From contig JANQLI010000145.1 of assembly GCA_028280675.1 (NCBI GenBank), positions 1 to 18,272 of the forward strand: a stretch of DNA of 18,272 nucleotides. The letters are read 5' to 3'. Below the pieces are notes generated by a model. The model saw only the letters and a program-made list of their open reading frames with translations. It was not told where the DNA came from and searched no databases. This stretch comes from Alphaproteobacteria bacterium. Its GTDB lineage: Bacteria; Pseudomonadota; Alphaproteobacteria; SMXP01. The translations under genes and the position numbers were made by a program. This document shows, piece by piece, positions 8,271 through 15,493 of the stretch. Positions within the stretch are counted from its first letter, which is position 1. Each line of letters opens with the position of its first letter.

Positions 8271-8501
8271 AAACACACTGCAAACAGATAGTGACAGTAG
8301 TTGAGAATCGATCTTAACTAGCTGTTTATAAGTTGGTCGGCGGCTATTAAAATGCACCTTTTGTTATATATCTGTCGCTTTCATATGCTTATAGTATTGA
8401 CTTGATTCTTTAAGACGCGCTTAAATTGTAAAATGTATGCGCATACTGTTAGACTAATTACATTGTTACTCAAAAAACTTTTAATGTTGGGGTGGTAAAA
8501 A
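8271..8501 (+). promoter_or_regulatory. Promoter region of the RTX gene with two dyads
   Basis: This 231-base AT-rich gap has no gene. A possible promoter is TTGACT (8397-8402), an 18-base spacer, then TTAAAT (8421-8426). Two dyads overlap it: TTTAAG/CTTAAA (8409-8414 and 8420-8425, five-base spacer) between the -35 and -10, and the perfect 12-base palindrome GTATGCGCATAC (8435-8446) about where transcription would start. Such placement suits repressor sites. A ribosome site GGGG (8489-8492) precedes the ATG at 8502. The regulator is unknown. Confidence 0.45.
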
Positions 8502-10457
8502 ATGGCAATTTTCACAGCTGGTAATATTACAGGCGTAAATACACTGGCTTTAGGTCTGGGAGATGTTGATATCAACACAACTGATGTTGATAAATTTCTT
8601 TTTGGATCGGTGAATGGTGATGGACAAGGAAATGCAACCATTACTGCCTGGGATGGAGAGACGCTTCAAATTACAGCCTCGCAATCTGGATCAGCTATAA
8701 ACCTTGATTCAATAACGCAAAGAACTTCTGGCGGCGCTCAAATTTATACCATGACTGGTATTACCGGCGTTGATATTAATGTAGTTGATCCCAATGCAAC
8801 AATACTAGACCTCACGATCCTAATGCTGAAAGGCAATGATCGTATGACAGGTTCTCCGTACAGGGATATTTTAGGTCCAGCAGAAGGTAATGATACTGTC
8901 TATGGTGGTGGAGGGAATGATTTAATTGGTGGCGGACCAGGAAATGATCAGGTTTATGGGGATAGTGGAAATGATTCAGTAAGTGGTGACCAGGGAAACG
9001 ACCGCGTTGATGGTGGAGCTGGGAATGACGAGGTCGTTGGAGACATTGGCAATGATACTCTCATGGGAGATGCTGGTAATGATGTGTTACGAGGCGATGA
9101 AGGTGTAGATTCATTGGATGGCGGTGCTGGAAATGATAGTCTTTTTGGTGGCGCGGGCGGAGATACATTGAATGGTGGATCAGGCTTTGATGTTGTATAT
9201 TATGTAAACGCTTCATCAGCAGTTAGTGTAAATCTTTCATCTGGATCGGGAGCCTCTGGTGAGGCGGCTGGCGACACTTTCAATTCTATAGAACATGTTA
9301 TCGGCTCACCTTATAATGACACACTAACAGGAGACAATGTATCCAATAAAATTGAGGCTCATGGCGGTTCAAATAGGATTGATGGGTTAGGTGGCAATGA
9401 TACTATAGACGGCGCGAATGGAAATGACACCGTATATGGTGGACTAGGAAATGATATCATTCGCAGTTCTAATGGAAATGATATTGCCTACGGCAATGAT
9501 GGTAATGATAAGCTCATTGCTGGAGAGGGGCATGACACCCTGAATGGTGGGGCTAATCATGATTTAGTGAAGGGTGAGAACGGTGATGACCGTCTGATTG
9601 GCGGTGCCAACCTTGATACTGTTATAGGCGGAAATGGCAACGACTTTTTAAAAGGTAACGATGGTGCGGACCTTCTCAAAGGGAATGCCGGAAACGATAC
9701 GCTCTTCGGTGATAAAGGCTTTGATACTTTATTCGGCGGTACGGAGAATGACACGATTTCCGGTGGCAAGGGCAGCGATGAACTGCAAGGGCAATCAGGT
9801 AATGATACGCTAAATGGCGATGATGGGTTTGATACCATCTTTGGTGGGACCGGTACGGATAGCATACGTGGTGGGAAAGGATCTGATCTGCTCTATGGCT
9901 CAGATGGCGATGATACGCTCTTTGGTGACACAGGAGTTGACACATTATATGGCGGCGCTGATTCCGACCTTGTCTATGGCGGTGGCGGTAGTGACGAGCT
10001 GTATGGAGCGGATGGGAACGATACATTACATGGCAATGAGGGTTTAGATCTACTTCTTGGTGGTAATGGTAACGACAGCCTCTTAGCGGGTGGGGGGAAT
10101 GATACCCTGCGGGGCCAGGATGGTGCAGATGTTTTGGATGGTTCAAACGGCGAGGATGAACTTGAGGGTGGTCTTGGTGCCGACACCTTAGATGGCGGTC
10201 TTCATCATGATCGCTTCATTTATAACCTTGGTGATGAGGCCGATACGATACATAATTTTTCTGCAGGTGCTGCGACGGATGATGTGATTGTTCTTGACAC
10301 CAATCTTGGTGTTTCAGACTTCACGGGCATTCAGGCCATCGCATCCGACATCAATGGCAACACGGACACCCTGATTGACTTTGGCGGTGGGGACACCATC
10401 ACCCTGGTGGGCGTCAGCACCACAGATCTCCACCAAGATGACTTTATGTTTGTTTAA
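8502..10457 (+). CDS. RTX (hemolysin-type calcium-binding repeat) protein, predicted type I secreted (cargo gene 2)
   Basis: The 651-residue acidic protein has no N-terminal signal peptide. Residues 1-125 form a beta-rich domain with no recognised catalytic motif. About 11 glycine/aspartate nonapeptides (pattern G-G-x-G-N-D-x-L-x) follow, then a linker with VVYYVNASSAVSVNL, G-E-A-A-G-D-T and a segment ending TLTGD that is common between RTX blocks, then about 31 more nonapeptides. In the family these bind calcium and fold into parallel beta-rolls outside the cell. The end is a typical C-terminal secretion region: DRFIYNLGDEADTIHNF, then a run to DDFMFV. No ABC transporter, membrane-fusion or TolC gene is in the window, so export must use a system elsewhere. 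A structural, adhesive or surface role is more likely than toxin activity, as no enzyme domain is seen. GC rises from about 33-43% in sampled 5' lines to 55-62% near the end, suggesting a hybrid gene. The stop overlaps the convergent glycosylase stop by four bases. Confidence 0.93.
   Translation: MAIFTAGNITGVNTLALGLGDVDINTTDVDKFLFGSVNGDGQGNATITAWDGETLQITASQSGSAINLDSITQRTSGGAQIYTMTGITGVDINVVDPNATILDLTILMLKGNDRMTGSPYRDILGPAEGNDTVYGGGGNDLIGGGPGNDQVYGDSGNDSVSGDQGNDRVDGGAGNDEVVGDIGNDTLMGDAGNDVLRGDEGVDSLDGGAGNDSLFGGAGGDTLNGGSGFDVVYYVNASSAVSVNLSSGSGASGEAAGDTFNSIEHVIGSPYNDTLTGDNVSNKIEAHGGSNRIDGLGGNDTIDGANGNDTVYGGLGNDIIRSSNGNDIAYGNDGNDKLIAGEGHDTLNGGANHDLVKGENGDDRLIGGANLDTVIGGNGNDFLKGNDGADLLKGNAGNDTLFGDKGFDTLFGGTENDTISGGKGSDELQGQSGNDTLNGDDGFDTIFGGTGTDSIRGGKGSDLLYGSDGDDTLFGDTGVDTLYGGADSDLVYGGGGSDELYGADGNDTLHGNEGLDLLLGGNGNDSLLAGGGNDTLRGQDGADVLDGSNGEDELEGGLGADTLDGGLHHDRFIYNLGDEADTIHNFSAGAATDDVIVLDTNLGVSDFTGIQAIASDINGNTDTLIDFGGGDTITLVGVSTTDLHQDDFMFV
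9690..10121 (+). repeat. Four tandem 108-bp higher-order repeats inside the RTX array
   Basis: Units start at 9690, 9798, 9906 and 10014, each encoding 36 residues (four nonapeptides). Each opens with G-[ND]-D-T-L and follows with a similar order, for example GDKGFDTLFGG, GDDGFDTIFGG and GDTGVDTLYGG at the same place in the first three units. The fourth is more diverged. This points to expansion by duplication of a four-nonapeptide block rather than of single repeats. Confidence 0.7.
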
Positions 10458-11134
10458 CGTCCTAAAACCTCATCAATACTGCGGAACACGTCGTGGAACA
10501 TCTCGGTGGTGAGGCGGCCGGTGTTGGTGTTGTAACGGGAGCAGTGATAGCTATCGATCAATGTGATGCCGTCTGGCATTTTGTGTTGCGCATTATGAGC
10601 AAACTTATGGGCGGCTTGGCGTTCGTGAAAACTCGCGATGACGCTGTTATGGGCAATACTGCCAAGCGCCATGATGACTTTCACATTTGTCATCTCTGCG
10701 AGTAAGTTCTGCAAATAGGGACGGCAGTTTTTGATCTCAGCACCAATGGGTTTGTTCTCTGGCGGTACGCAGCGGACCGCGTTGCTGATCAAGCAATTGC
10801 GCAAGGTGAGTCCATCATCGGGCCGTGCGTCATAGGTTCCGTGTGCGTACCCAAAGTCACTGAGTGTGCTGTAGAGCAGATCGCCAGCGTAGTCACCCGT
10901 AAAAGGACGCCCGGTTTTATTCGCGCCTTTTAATCCAGGGGCGAGGCCGACGATGAGAAGCTGTGCTTTGCGATCGCCAAAAGAGGGGACAGGTGCGTTA
11001 AACCAATCGGGATCGGATGCCCGATAACGCAGGCGAAAATCCACTAACCGCGGACAAATGTCGCAATCAGGGTCTGGCTCAGAAGATGAGCCAATGTCAG
11101 TCTTTTGAAGATCATTTACGCCGCTTTTCCCCAC
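10454..11134 (-). CDS. Uracil-DNA glycosylase, Fe-S type (family 5-like, UdgB)
   Basis: The enzyme removes uracil and possibly other deaminated bases from DNA in base-excision repair. The product is 226 residues. Cys24 and Cys27 (CDIC), Cys122 (AVRC-VPP) and Cys137 (KNC-RPY) match the four cluster ligands of family 4/5 glycosylases. GLAPGLKGANKTGRPFTG (63-80) is the uracil-binding motif; the G-L-A-P-x-x-x-G-A-N form without an acidic residue favours family 5 over family 4. HCSRYNTNTGRLT (197-209) is the second active-site motif, with Cys where Pro is usual. The start is a GTG (11134-11132) preceded by AGAGGG nine bases upstream. The gene lies 38 bases after the NYN gene and is probably cotranscribed with it. 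It converges on the RTX gene with a four-base overlap of stop codons. A broken second copy of its 3' part is at 7873-8160. Confidence 0.9.
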   Translation of the reverse strand: MGKSGVNDLQKTDIGSSSEPDPDCDICPRLVDFRLRYRASDPDWFNAPVPSFGDRKAQLLIVGLAPGLKGANKTGRPFTGDYAGDLLYSTLSDFGYAHGTYDARPDDGLTLRNCLISNAVRCVPPENKPIGAEIKNCRPYLQNLLAEMTNVKVIMALGSIAHNSVIASFHERQAAHKFAHNAQHKMPDGITLIDSYHCSRYNTNTGRLTTEMFHDVFRSIDEVLGR

Positions 11135-11143
11135 TGATTTATA

Positions 11144-11157
11144 CCCTCTGTACAGAG
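11144..11157 (-). promoter_or_regulatory. Palindrome overlapping the glycosylase ribosome site
   Basis: CTCTGTACAGAG (11146-11157) is a perfect 12-base palindrome in the gap between the NYN stop and the glycosylase GTG. On the minus strand its arm overlaps the AGAGGG ribosome site (11144-11149). In RNA it could partly hide that site; as DNA it could be a protein site. Function is inferred only. Confidence 0.35.
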
Positions 11158-11172
11158 AGCTTTTACTTGGGA

Positions 11173-11784
11173 TTAAGCGGTCTCTGCGTAATCGTCATCG
11201 TCGTCAAAAGGGTCGTCATCTAAAACATCGTCATCCGCGATCGTCGAGCGCGACTCCTCTGGACGGCCAATTTGGTCTTTAATGGTCACAAGGTCAATAA
11301 ATTCATCGGCCTGCCGCCGCAATTCATCGGCCACCATGGGCGGCGAAGACTGAATCGTTGACACCACACTCACACGACAGCCTTTGCGTTGAACAGCTTC
11401 CACAAGACTGCGGAAATCACCATCGCCTGAGAACAGCACGATGTGGTCGAGACGTTCCGACATCTCCATCACATCGACAGCGAGTTCAATGTCCATATTG
11501 CCTTTGATCTTGCGGCGCCCAGCCGAGTCCGTGAATTCTTTCGTTGGCTTGGTCACCATCGTATATCCATTGTAATCCAGCCAATCGACGAGCGGCCGGA
11601 TGGGCGAATAGTCTTGATCATCAATGATGGCGGTATAATAGAAAGCGCGGACGAGAACTCCTTTGTCACTAAAAGCTTTCAGCAGGCTTTTATAATCAAT
11701 GTCGAAATTTAAAGCGCGCGCAGAGGCGTAAAGATTAGAACCATCGATAAACAGACCAATACGTTCAGTAGGGTAAAAATTCAT
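11173..11784 (-). CDS. NYN domain (LabA/DUF88, PIN-like) protein
   Basis: The 203-residue protein has a NYN fold typical of LabA-like proteins, a branch of the PIN-like nucleases. Visible acidic motifs are FIDGSNLY (Asp14), KGNMDIELAVDVM (Asp98) and FSGDGDFRSL (Asp121, Asp123), which in the family coordinate metal at a putative RNA-cleaving site. All are present, so activity is possible, but the substrate is unknown; LabA itself was named for a role in cyanobacterial clock output. The last 20 residues are a strongly acidic tail (D-D-D-x-L-D-D-D-P-F then five Asp), probably disordered. The start ATG follows AGGAAGG at good distance, and that site lies inside a near-palindrome (AGGAAGGCCTCCT). 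The gene is divergent from folK (171-base gap) and probably leads an operon with the glycosylase. The NYN-folK-rpoZ-rsh neighbourhood is a familiar alphaproteobacterial arrangement. Confidence 0.9.
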   Translation of the reverse strand: MNFYPTERIGLFIDGSNLYASARALNFDIDYKSLLKAFSDKGVLVRAFYYTAIIDDQDYSPIRPLVDWLDYNGYTMVTKPTKEFTDSAGRRKIKGNMDIELAVDVMEMSERLDHIVLFSGDGDFRSLVEAVQRKGCRVSVVSTIQSSPPMVADELRRQADEFIDLVTIKDQIGRPEESRSTIADDDVLDDDPFDDDDDYAETA

Positions 11785-11955
11785 AGGAGGCCTTCCTTTA
11801 GCAGTCTCCGGTTAGCGGCAAATTCCCCTCTTGCCTTTTGGCCCCCAATATGAGCAAACCGGATAGAGCTTTTCTTTATTATCTTGTGGGTTCTGTAAAG
11901 CGTTATCACTGACAGCCCAACTCAGGTATTCTGCCATAGTTTTATTAATCTGTGT

Positions 11956-12510
11956 ATGGATTTCTGGTGTATGTGTCACACCTCAAAAAAACATATTTAT
12001 GTTGCGTTAGGTGCGAATCTTGAGAGCCGAGTCGGGCCGCCACGTGTGACCTTGGAACGCGCTTTGCAAGAGTTAGAATCGCGTGGGATCAACGTGCGAG
12101 GCCGGTCCCGGTGGTATAAAAGCCCGGCTTTCCCAGACCCAACGGACCCTGAATTTATCAATGGCATGGGTGTTTTGGAGACAGCATTACAACCGCGTGA
12201 CCTCCTATCACAACTTCATGAGGTCGAGCGGGTGTTTGGGCGTGAGAGACGGCGCCGCTGGGCCCCACGCATTCTTGATCTGGATGTGATCGACTACCGA
12301 GGGGTAACTTTGCGTGGTAATCAAGCGGATGGCCTCGTCCTTCCGCACCCGGAAATGAGCACGCGTGATTTCGTCTTATTGCCCCTTCGCGATGTCGCCC
12401 CGGACTGGCGTCATCCTGAGACAAATCAGCATATCGACACGTTGATTGATGCGCTGAACAAGCCCCTTTCGGCGATCCCGCTAAGCGAAGAGGAACTCTC
12501 GGCGGGATAA
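11956..12510 (+). CDS. folK: 2-amino-4-hydroxy-6-hydroxymethyldihydropteridine diphosphokinase (HPPK)
   Basis: FolK transfers pyrophosphate from ATP to hydroxymethyldihydropterin, a step of folate synthesis in the cytosol. The 184 residues are normal for the longer alphaproteobacterial forms. YVALGANL opens the domain, YKSPAFPDPTDPEFING is the pterin-binding region, and RWAPRILDLDVIDY carries the two magnesium-binding aspartates (Asp108, Asp110, matching Asp95/Asp97 in E. coli). LPHPEMSTRDFVLLPL is the final family motif. The start is uncertain: ATG at 11956 and a second ATG at 11971 are both in frame, neither with a good ribosome site, and the core domain begins only at residue 14. No other folate gene is near. 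Confidence 0.93.
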   Translation: MDFWCMCHTSKKHIYVALGANLESRVGPPRVTLERALQELESRGINVRGRSRWYKSPAFPDPTDPEFINGMGVLETALQPRDLLSQLHEVERVFGRERRRRWAPRILDLDVIDYRGVTLRGNQADGLVLPHPEMSTRDFVLLPLRDVAPDWRHPETNQHIDTLIDALNKPLSAIPLSEEELSAG

Positions 12511-12544
12511 ATTCCCAAAAAAGCGGGAAAAAGTGCATTCTTGC

Positions 12545-12573
12545 TTGCTTTTGCAGGCTGAACCCCCTAGATA
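12545..12573 (+). promoter_or_regulatory. Putative sigma70 promoter of rpoZ
   Basis: TTGCTT (12545-12550), a 17-base spacer and TAGATA (12568-12573) lie 33 bases before the rpoZ ATG. Spacing is ideal and the position follows the folK stop, so rpoZ is probably transcribed from its own start here. Confidence 0.55.
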
Positions 12574-12605
12574 ACGGCAAAATCAACAGCTTTGGAGTGT
12601 GGTCA

Positions 12606-12965
12606 ATGGCCCGTGTGACCGTTGAAGATTGTGTCGATAAAGTCCCTAATCGATTTGACCTCGTGCTTTTGGCCGCCCATCGCGCGCGGGCGATTTCTGC
12701 TGGCGAGGAGCTTCTTCTTGATCGGGATAACGACAAAAACCCTGTCGTCGCTTTACGTGAAATTGCGGATGAGGCCTTGGTTCCTGAGGACCTCAGAGAA
12801 GATTTGATTCAATCAATGCAGAAGCACATTGAAGTGGATGAGCCTGAAGATGACGAATTGTCTCTTCTTGGCAGCAGCCCAGACCTTCCGGAAGAGGAAA
12901 CGCTTACCGAGGAAGAGCTGATGCGCGCCTTGCAAAGCGAAACGGAAGTGCGCCGCGACCGTTAA
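12606..12965 (+). CDS. rpoZ: DNA-directed RNA polymerase omega subunit
   Basis: Omega binds the beta' subunit, helps polymerase assembly and in many proteobacteria forms part of a ppGpp site. MARVTVEDCVDKVPNRFDLV and the LAAHRARAI segment are the conserved N-terminal region. The 119 residues include a long acidic C-terminal tail (from about residue 75, rich in Glu, Asp and Leu) beyond the conserved core, typical of alphaproteobacterial omegas. I chose the ATG at 12606, with GGAG (12594-12597) eight bases upstream, over an in-frame GTG at 12597. It sits directly before rsh, the common rpoZ-spoT pairing. Confidence 0.96.
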   Translation: MARVTVEDCVDKVPNRFDLVLLAAHRARAISAGEELLLDRDNDKNPVVALREIADEALVPEDLREDLIQSMQKHIEVDEPEDDELSLLGSSPDLPEEETLTEEELMRALQSETEVRRDR

Positions 12966-13000
12966 GTACGGAAATCTGACAATTTGGAATAGCTGGCATG

Positions 13001-13015
13001 CGTTAAGGTTTAACG
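13001..13015 (+). other. Inverted repeat between rpoZ and rsh
   Basis: CGTTAA (13001-13006) and TTAACG (13010-13015) form a perfect 6-bp stem with a three-base loop, 36 bases after the rpoZ stop. No T-run follows, so I do not call it a terminator; an operator is possible. Confidence 0.3.
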
Positions 13016-13030
13016 TGTGGATATTTTCAC

Positions 13031-13059
13031 TTGGCTTGGAAGCTGTTACACCCAATATA
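13031..13059 (+). promoter_or_regulatory. Possible promoter of rsh
   Basis: TTGGCT (13031-13036), a 17-base spacer and AATATA (13054-13059) lie in the 149-base gap before rsh. The -10 match is poor, and other A/T-rich choices (TATGAT at 13068-13073) exist, so this is a weak call. Confidence 0.28.
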
Positions 13060-13114
13060 TTGATCATTATGATCTTCCTGGCATCGGGAAGGCGCGTGAT
13101 GATGAGGTGATGAT

Positions 13115-15340
13115 TTGCTTCGGCAGTATGAGTTAGTCGATATTGTCAAATCCTATCAGCCAAATGCTGACGAGGGGCTGCTCAACCGCGCCTATGTCTT
13201 CGCCACCATGGTGCATGGTTCTGAGACGCGTCATTCCGGGGACCCTTATTTTTCGCATCCCATCGAAGTGGCGGGTATCCTCACCAAACTCAAATTGGAT
13301 GAGCAGACGATCGCGACAGCATTGCTCCATGATACGATTGAGGACACGGACACCACTTACGAGAAGATACAGGACATGTTCGGCGATGAGGTGGCCGATC
13401 TTGTCAATGGGGTTACCAAACTCGCGAACATTCAGTTCACCGATCGCCAATCCAAACAGGCCGAAAACTTCCGCAAGTTCTTCTTAGCGACGGCGCAGGA
13501 TGTACGGGTGTTGCTCGTCAAGCTGGCCGACCGTTTGCACAATATGAGGACTCTTGAATTTCACCCCAAAGAGGAAAAGCGCCGCGCGATTGCTCAAGAA
13601 ACGATGGATATTTATGCGCCGCTTGCTGGGCGGATTGGGATGCAAGGATTCCGTGAAGAGTTAGAAGACCGCTCTTTTGCCAATCTCTATCCCGAGGCGC
13701 GTGACTCTGTCGTCAAACGCCTGTCTTTTCTGAACCAAGAAAGCGGGGATACGATTGAGCGTATTACAGCCCAGATTCAGGAGTGTCTTCAGGAACACGG
13801 GATTGACGCGGAAGTCTACGGGCGGCAAAAGCGCCCATATTCTGTGTGGCGTAAAATGGAAGCCAAGCAAATTTCATTTGAACAGCTTTCGGATATTATC
13901 GGCTTCCGGATCATCGTCCCGAATAAGCCTGTGTGTTACGACGCTTTAGGTGCGGTGCATACAAAATGGAAAATGGTTCCGGGGATATTCAAAGACTACA
14001 TCTCCACCCCGAAGCGGAATGGCTATCAATCCATTCATACAACTGTTGTCGGACCGGACGACCAGCGCGTTGAACTGCAAATCCGTACACGTGAAATGCA
14101 TGAAGTTGCAGAAACAGGTGTCGCGGCCCATTGGGATTATAAAGAACGCGCGTACAAATTAGGCGATGATAAAGGGCGGTTACGCGATAGCGAAGAAATT
14201 AGTCAGTTTAGCTTAAAACTGAGGGAATCCTTATTCCATGATTTGCGCGGCCTGGCGGATATTCTGGAGGAGGAAGAAGATTCCACTGATTTTCTTGAAC
14301 ACACCAAAATGGAGATGTATTCGGATCAAGTGTTTGCCTTTACCCCCAAGGGCGATTTGATCCGCTTACCGCGCGGCGCCAATGCTATTGATTTTGCGTA
14401 TGCTGTGCATACGCGCGTGGGCGATACTTGCGTGGGCACAAAAATCAATGGCCAACACCGCCCTTTACGGACCATTTTGCAAAATGGCGATAGTGTTGAG
14501 ATCCTCACCTCGAAGGCGCAACATCCCACGGCCGAGTGGGAAAATATGGTTGTCACCGGGCGCGCACGATCCGCGATCCGCCGGCACATCCGGCAGAACA
14601 AACGTGATGGTTTTTTAGAGTTTGGGAAAAAGGTTCTGCAATCGGCGTTCAAGCAAAAGGATCTGCCGTTTTCCGAAGATGCGCTTGAGGCCGTTTTGGT
14701 CAAATTGCACCTCGACAGTGTGGAGGATATTTTTGTTGCGATTGGCAATGGCGGTTTGACCGATCTCGAAGTGCTTGAAGCTCTTTACCCTGGGTATGAA
14801 AATGGCAGCAGCAAAAAACTCGGCTGGCGCTCACGGTTGATGGGGCTGATTGGCCCCAATTTTGGCGCAACACAATCAGATGACAAAGCGATTCCGCTCA
14901 AAGGACTCCAAGAAGGGGATGCGGTTCATTATGCGCCATGTTGTCATCCGCTTCCTGGAGATCGGATCGTTGGTATTGTTGAGCCAGGAGAGGGTGTGAT
15001 TGTCCACACAATTGATTGTTCCATTCTGAAAGGCCACGACGGACGGTGGCTGGATATTACCTGGGACCGTGATGCAGAAATCACGGCAGTAGGGCAAATG
15101 ATTTTAACGGTTATTAATGAACCAGGCGTGCTTGGAGAAGTCGCCGCTATCATTGCGCGTCATAACGGTAACATTACCAATGTCCGTATCTCTGATCACG
15201 ATGATGGTTATGCAGAATTGATTGTTGATGTTGCTGTTGCAGATGTCACGCATCTCAACGAAATTATCAATGCCCTCAAAGTGCCCAATGTGGTCAATCA
15301 AATCCAACGCACGCGCTGGGATGAATCGGCGCTTCAGTAA
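13115..15340 (+). CDS. rsh: Bifunctional (p)ppGpp synthetase/hydrolase, RelA/SpoT homologue
   Basis: Rsh makes and degrades (p)ppGpp, the stringent-response alarmone. The 741-residue length fits full-length family members. Domains in order: the HD hydrolase (about 25-180) with YFSHPIEV, ALLHDTIEDT (His72-Asp73) and KLADRLHNMRTL intact; the synthetase (about 230-345) with GFRIIVPN, STPKRNGYQSIHTTV and VELQIRTREMHE; TGS (about 400-465) with DQVFAFTPKGD; a helical/zinc-finger-like region with the APCCHPLPGDRIVG motif near 605; and a C-terminal ACT domain (about 655-738). Both catalytic halves keep their motifs, so it should be bifunctional, as usual where a single Rsh serves an alphaproteobacterium. 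The start is a TTG (13115), giving the family's usual MLRQYELV, with GAGG seven bases upstream; nearby ATGs are out of frame. Confidence 0.96.
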   Translation: MLRQYELVDIVKSYQPNADEGLLNRAYVFATMVHGSETRHSGDPYFSHPIEVAGILTKLKLDEQTIATALLHDTIEDTDTTYEKIQDMFGDEVADLVNGVTKLANIQFTDRQSKQAENFRKFFLATAQDVRVLLVKLADRLHNMRTLEFHPKEEKRRAIAQETMDIYAPLAGRIGMQGFREELEDRSFANLYPEARDSVVKRLSFLNQESGDTIERITAQIQECLQEHGIDAEVYGRQKRPYSVWRKMEAKQISFEQLSDIIGFRIIVPNKPVCYDALGAVHTKWKMVPGIFKDYISTPKRNGYQSIHTTVVGPDDQRVELQIRTREMHEVAETGVAAHWDYKERAYKLGDDKGRLRDSEEISQFSLKLRESLFHDLRGLADILEEEEDSTDFLEHTKMEMYSDQVFAFTPKGDLIRLPRGANAIDFAYAVHTRVGDTCVGTKINGQHRPLRTILQNGDSVEILTSKAQHPTAEWENMVVTGRARSAIRRHIRQNKRDGFLEFGKKVLQSAFKQKDLPFSEDALEAVLVKLHLDSVEDIFVAIGNGGLTDLEVLEALYPGYENGSSKKLGWRSRLMGLIGPNFGATQSDDKAIPLKGLQEGDAVHYAPCCHPLPGDRIVGIVEPGEGVIVHTIDCSILKGHDGRWLDITWDRDAEITAVGQMILTVINEPGVLGEVAAIIARHNGNITNVRISDHDDGYAELIVDVAVADVTHLNEIINALKVPNVVNQIQRTRWDESALQ

Positions 15341-15431
15341 CCATTATCTGCAATATTCTAACTTTCCATTAGTGAATAGGGCCTAGAGTTAACGCCTATA
15401 AAGATATAAAGGCGCAGATCAGGCTTAAGGA

Positions 15432-15467
15432 CTTGTTAATCCGGCATTGCAAATGCCGTAAAACAAG
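15432..15467 (+). other. Two-step hairpin between rsh and the DUF2062 gene
   Basis: CGGCATT (15442-15448) and AATGCCG (15452-15458) form a 7-bp GC-containing stem with loop GCA. Outside it, CTTGTT (15432-15437) pairs with AACAAG (15462-15467), giving a second 6-bp stem. No T-run follows on either side, so it is not a standard terminator. It lies about 100 bases after the rsh stop and 27 before the next start, where an RNA structure in the leader or a DNA-binding site would both fit. Confidence 0.5.
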
Positions 15468-15493
15468 AGCAACCACAGGAACGTGGGGTATGT

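Noticed and set aside
8065..8283. 72-residue minus-strand reading frame as a new small gene
   Set aside because: Part of it is the remnant of the glycosylase (ELFYNILGKFAYA) and the rest is antisense to the smpB tail relic, so it is a by-product of the fusion.
8882..9180. CRISPR-like array suggested by short regular repeats
   Set aside because: The repeats keep a continuous reading frame of Gly/Asp nonapeptides with a 27-base period; there are no fixed repeats with variable spacers.
9557..10186. Long minus-strand reading frames opposite the RTX repeats
   Set aside because: They mirror the Gly/Asp repeat codons on the other strand (Pro/Ser- or His-rich products), have no family features, and vanish outside the repeats.
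12158..12736. 192-residue minus-strand reading frame across folK and rpoZ
   Set aside because: It is antisense to two conserved genes and would span the rpoZ promoter; no motif supports it.
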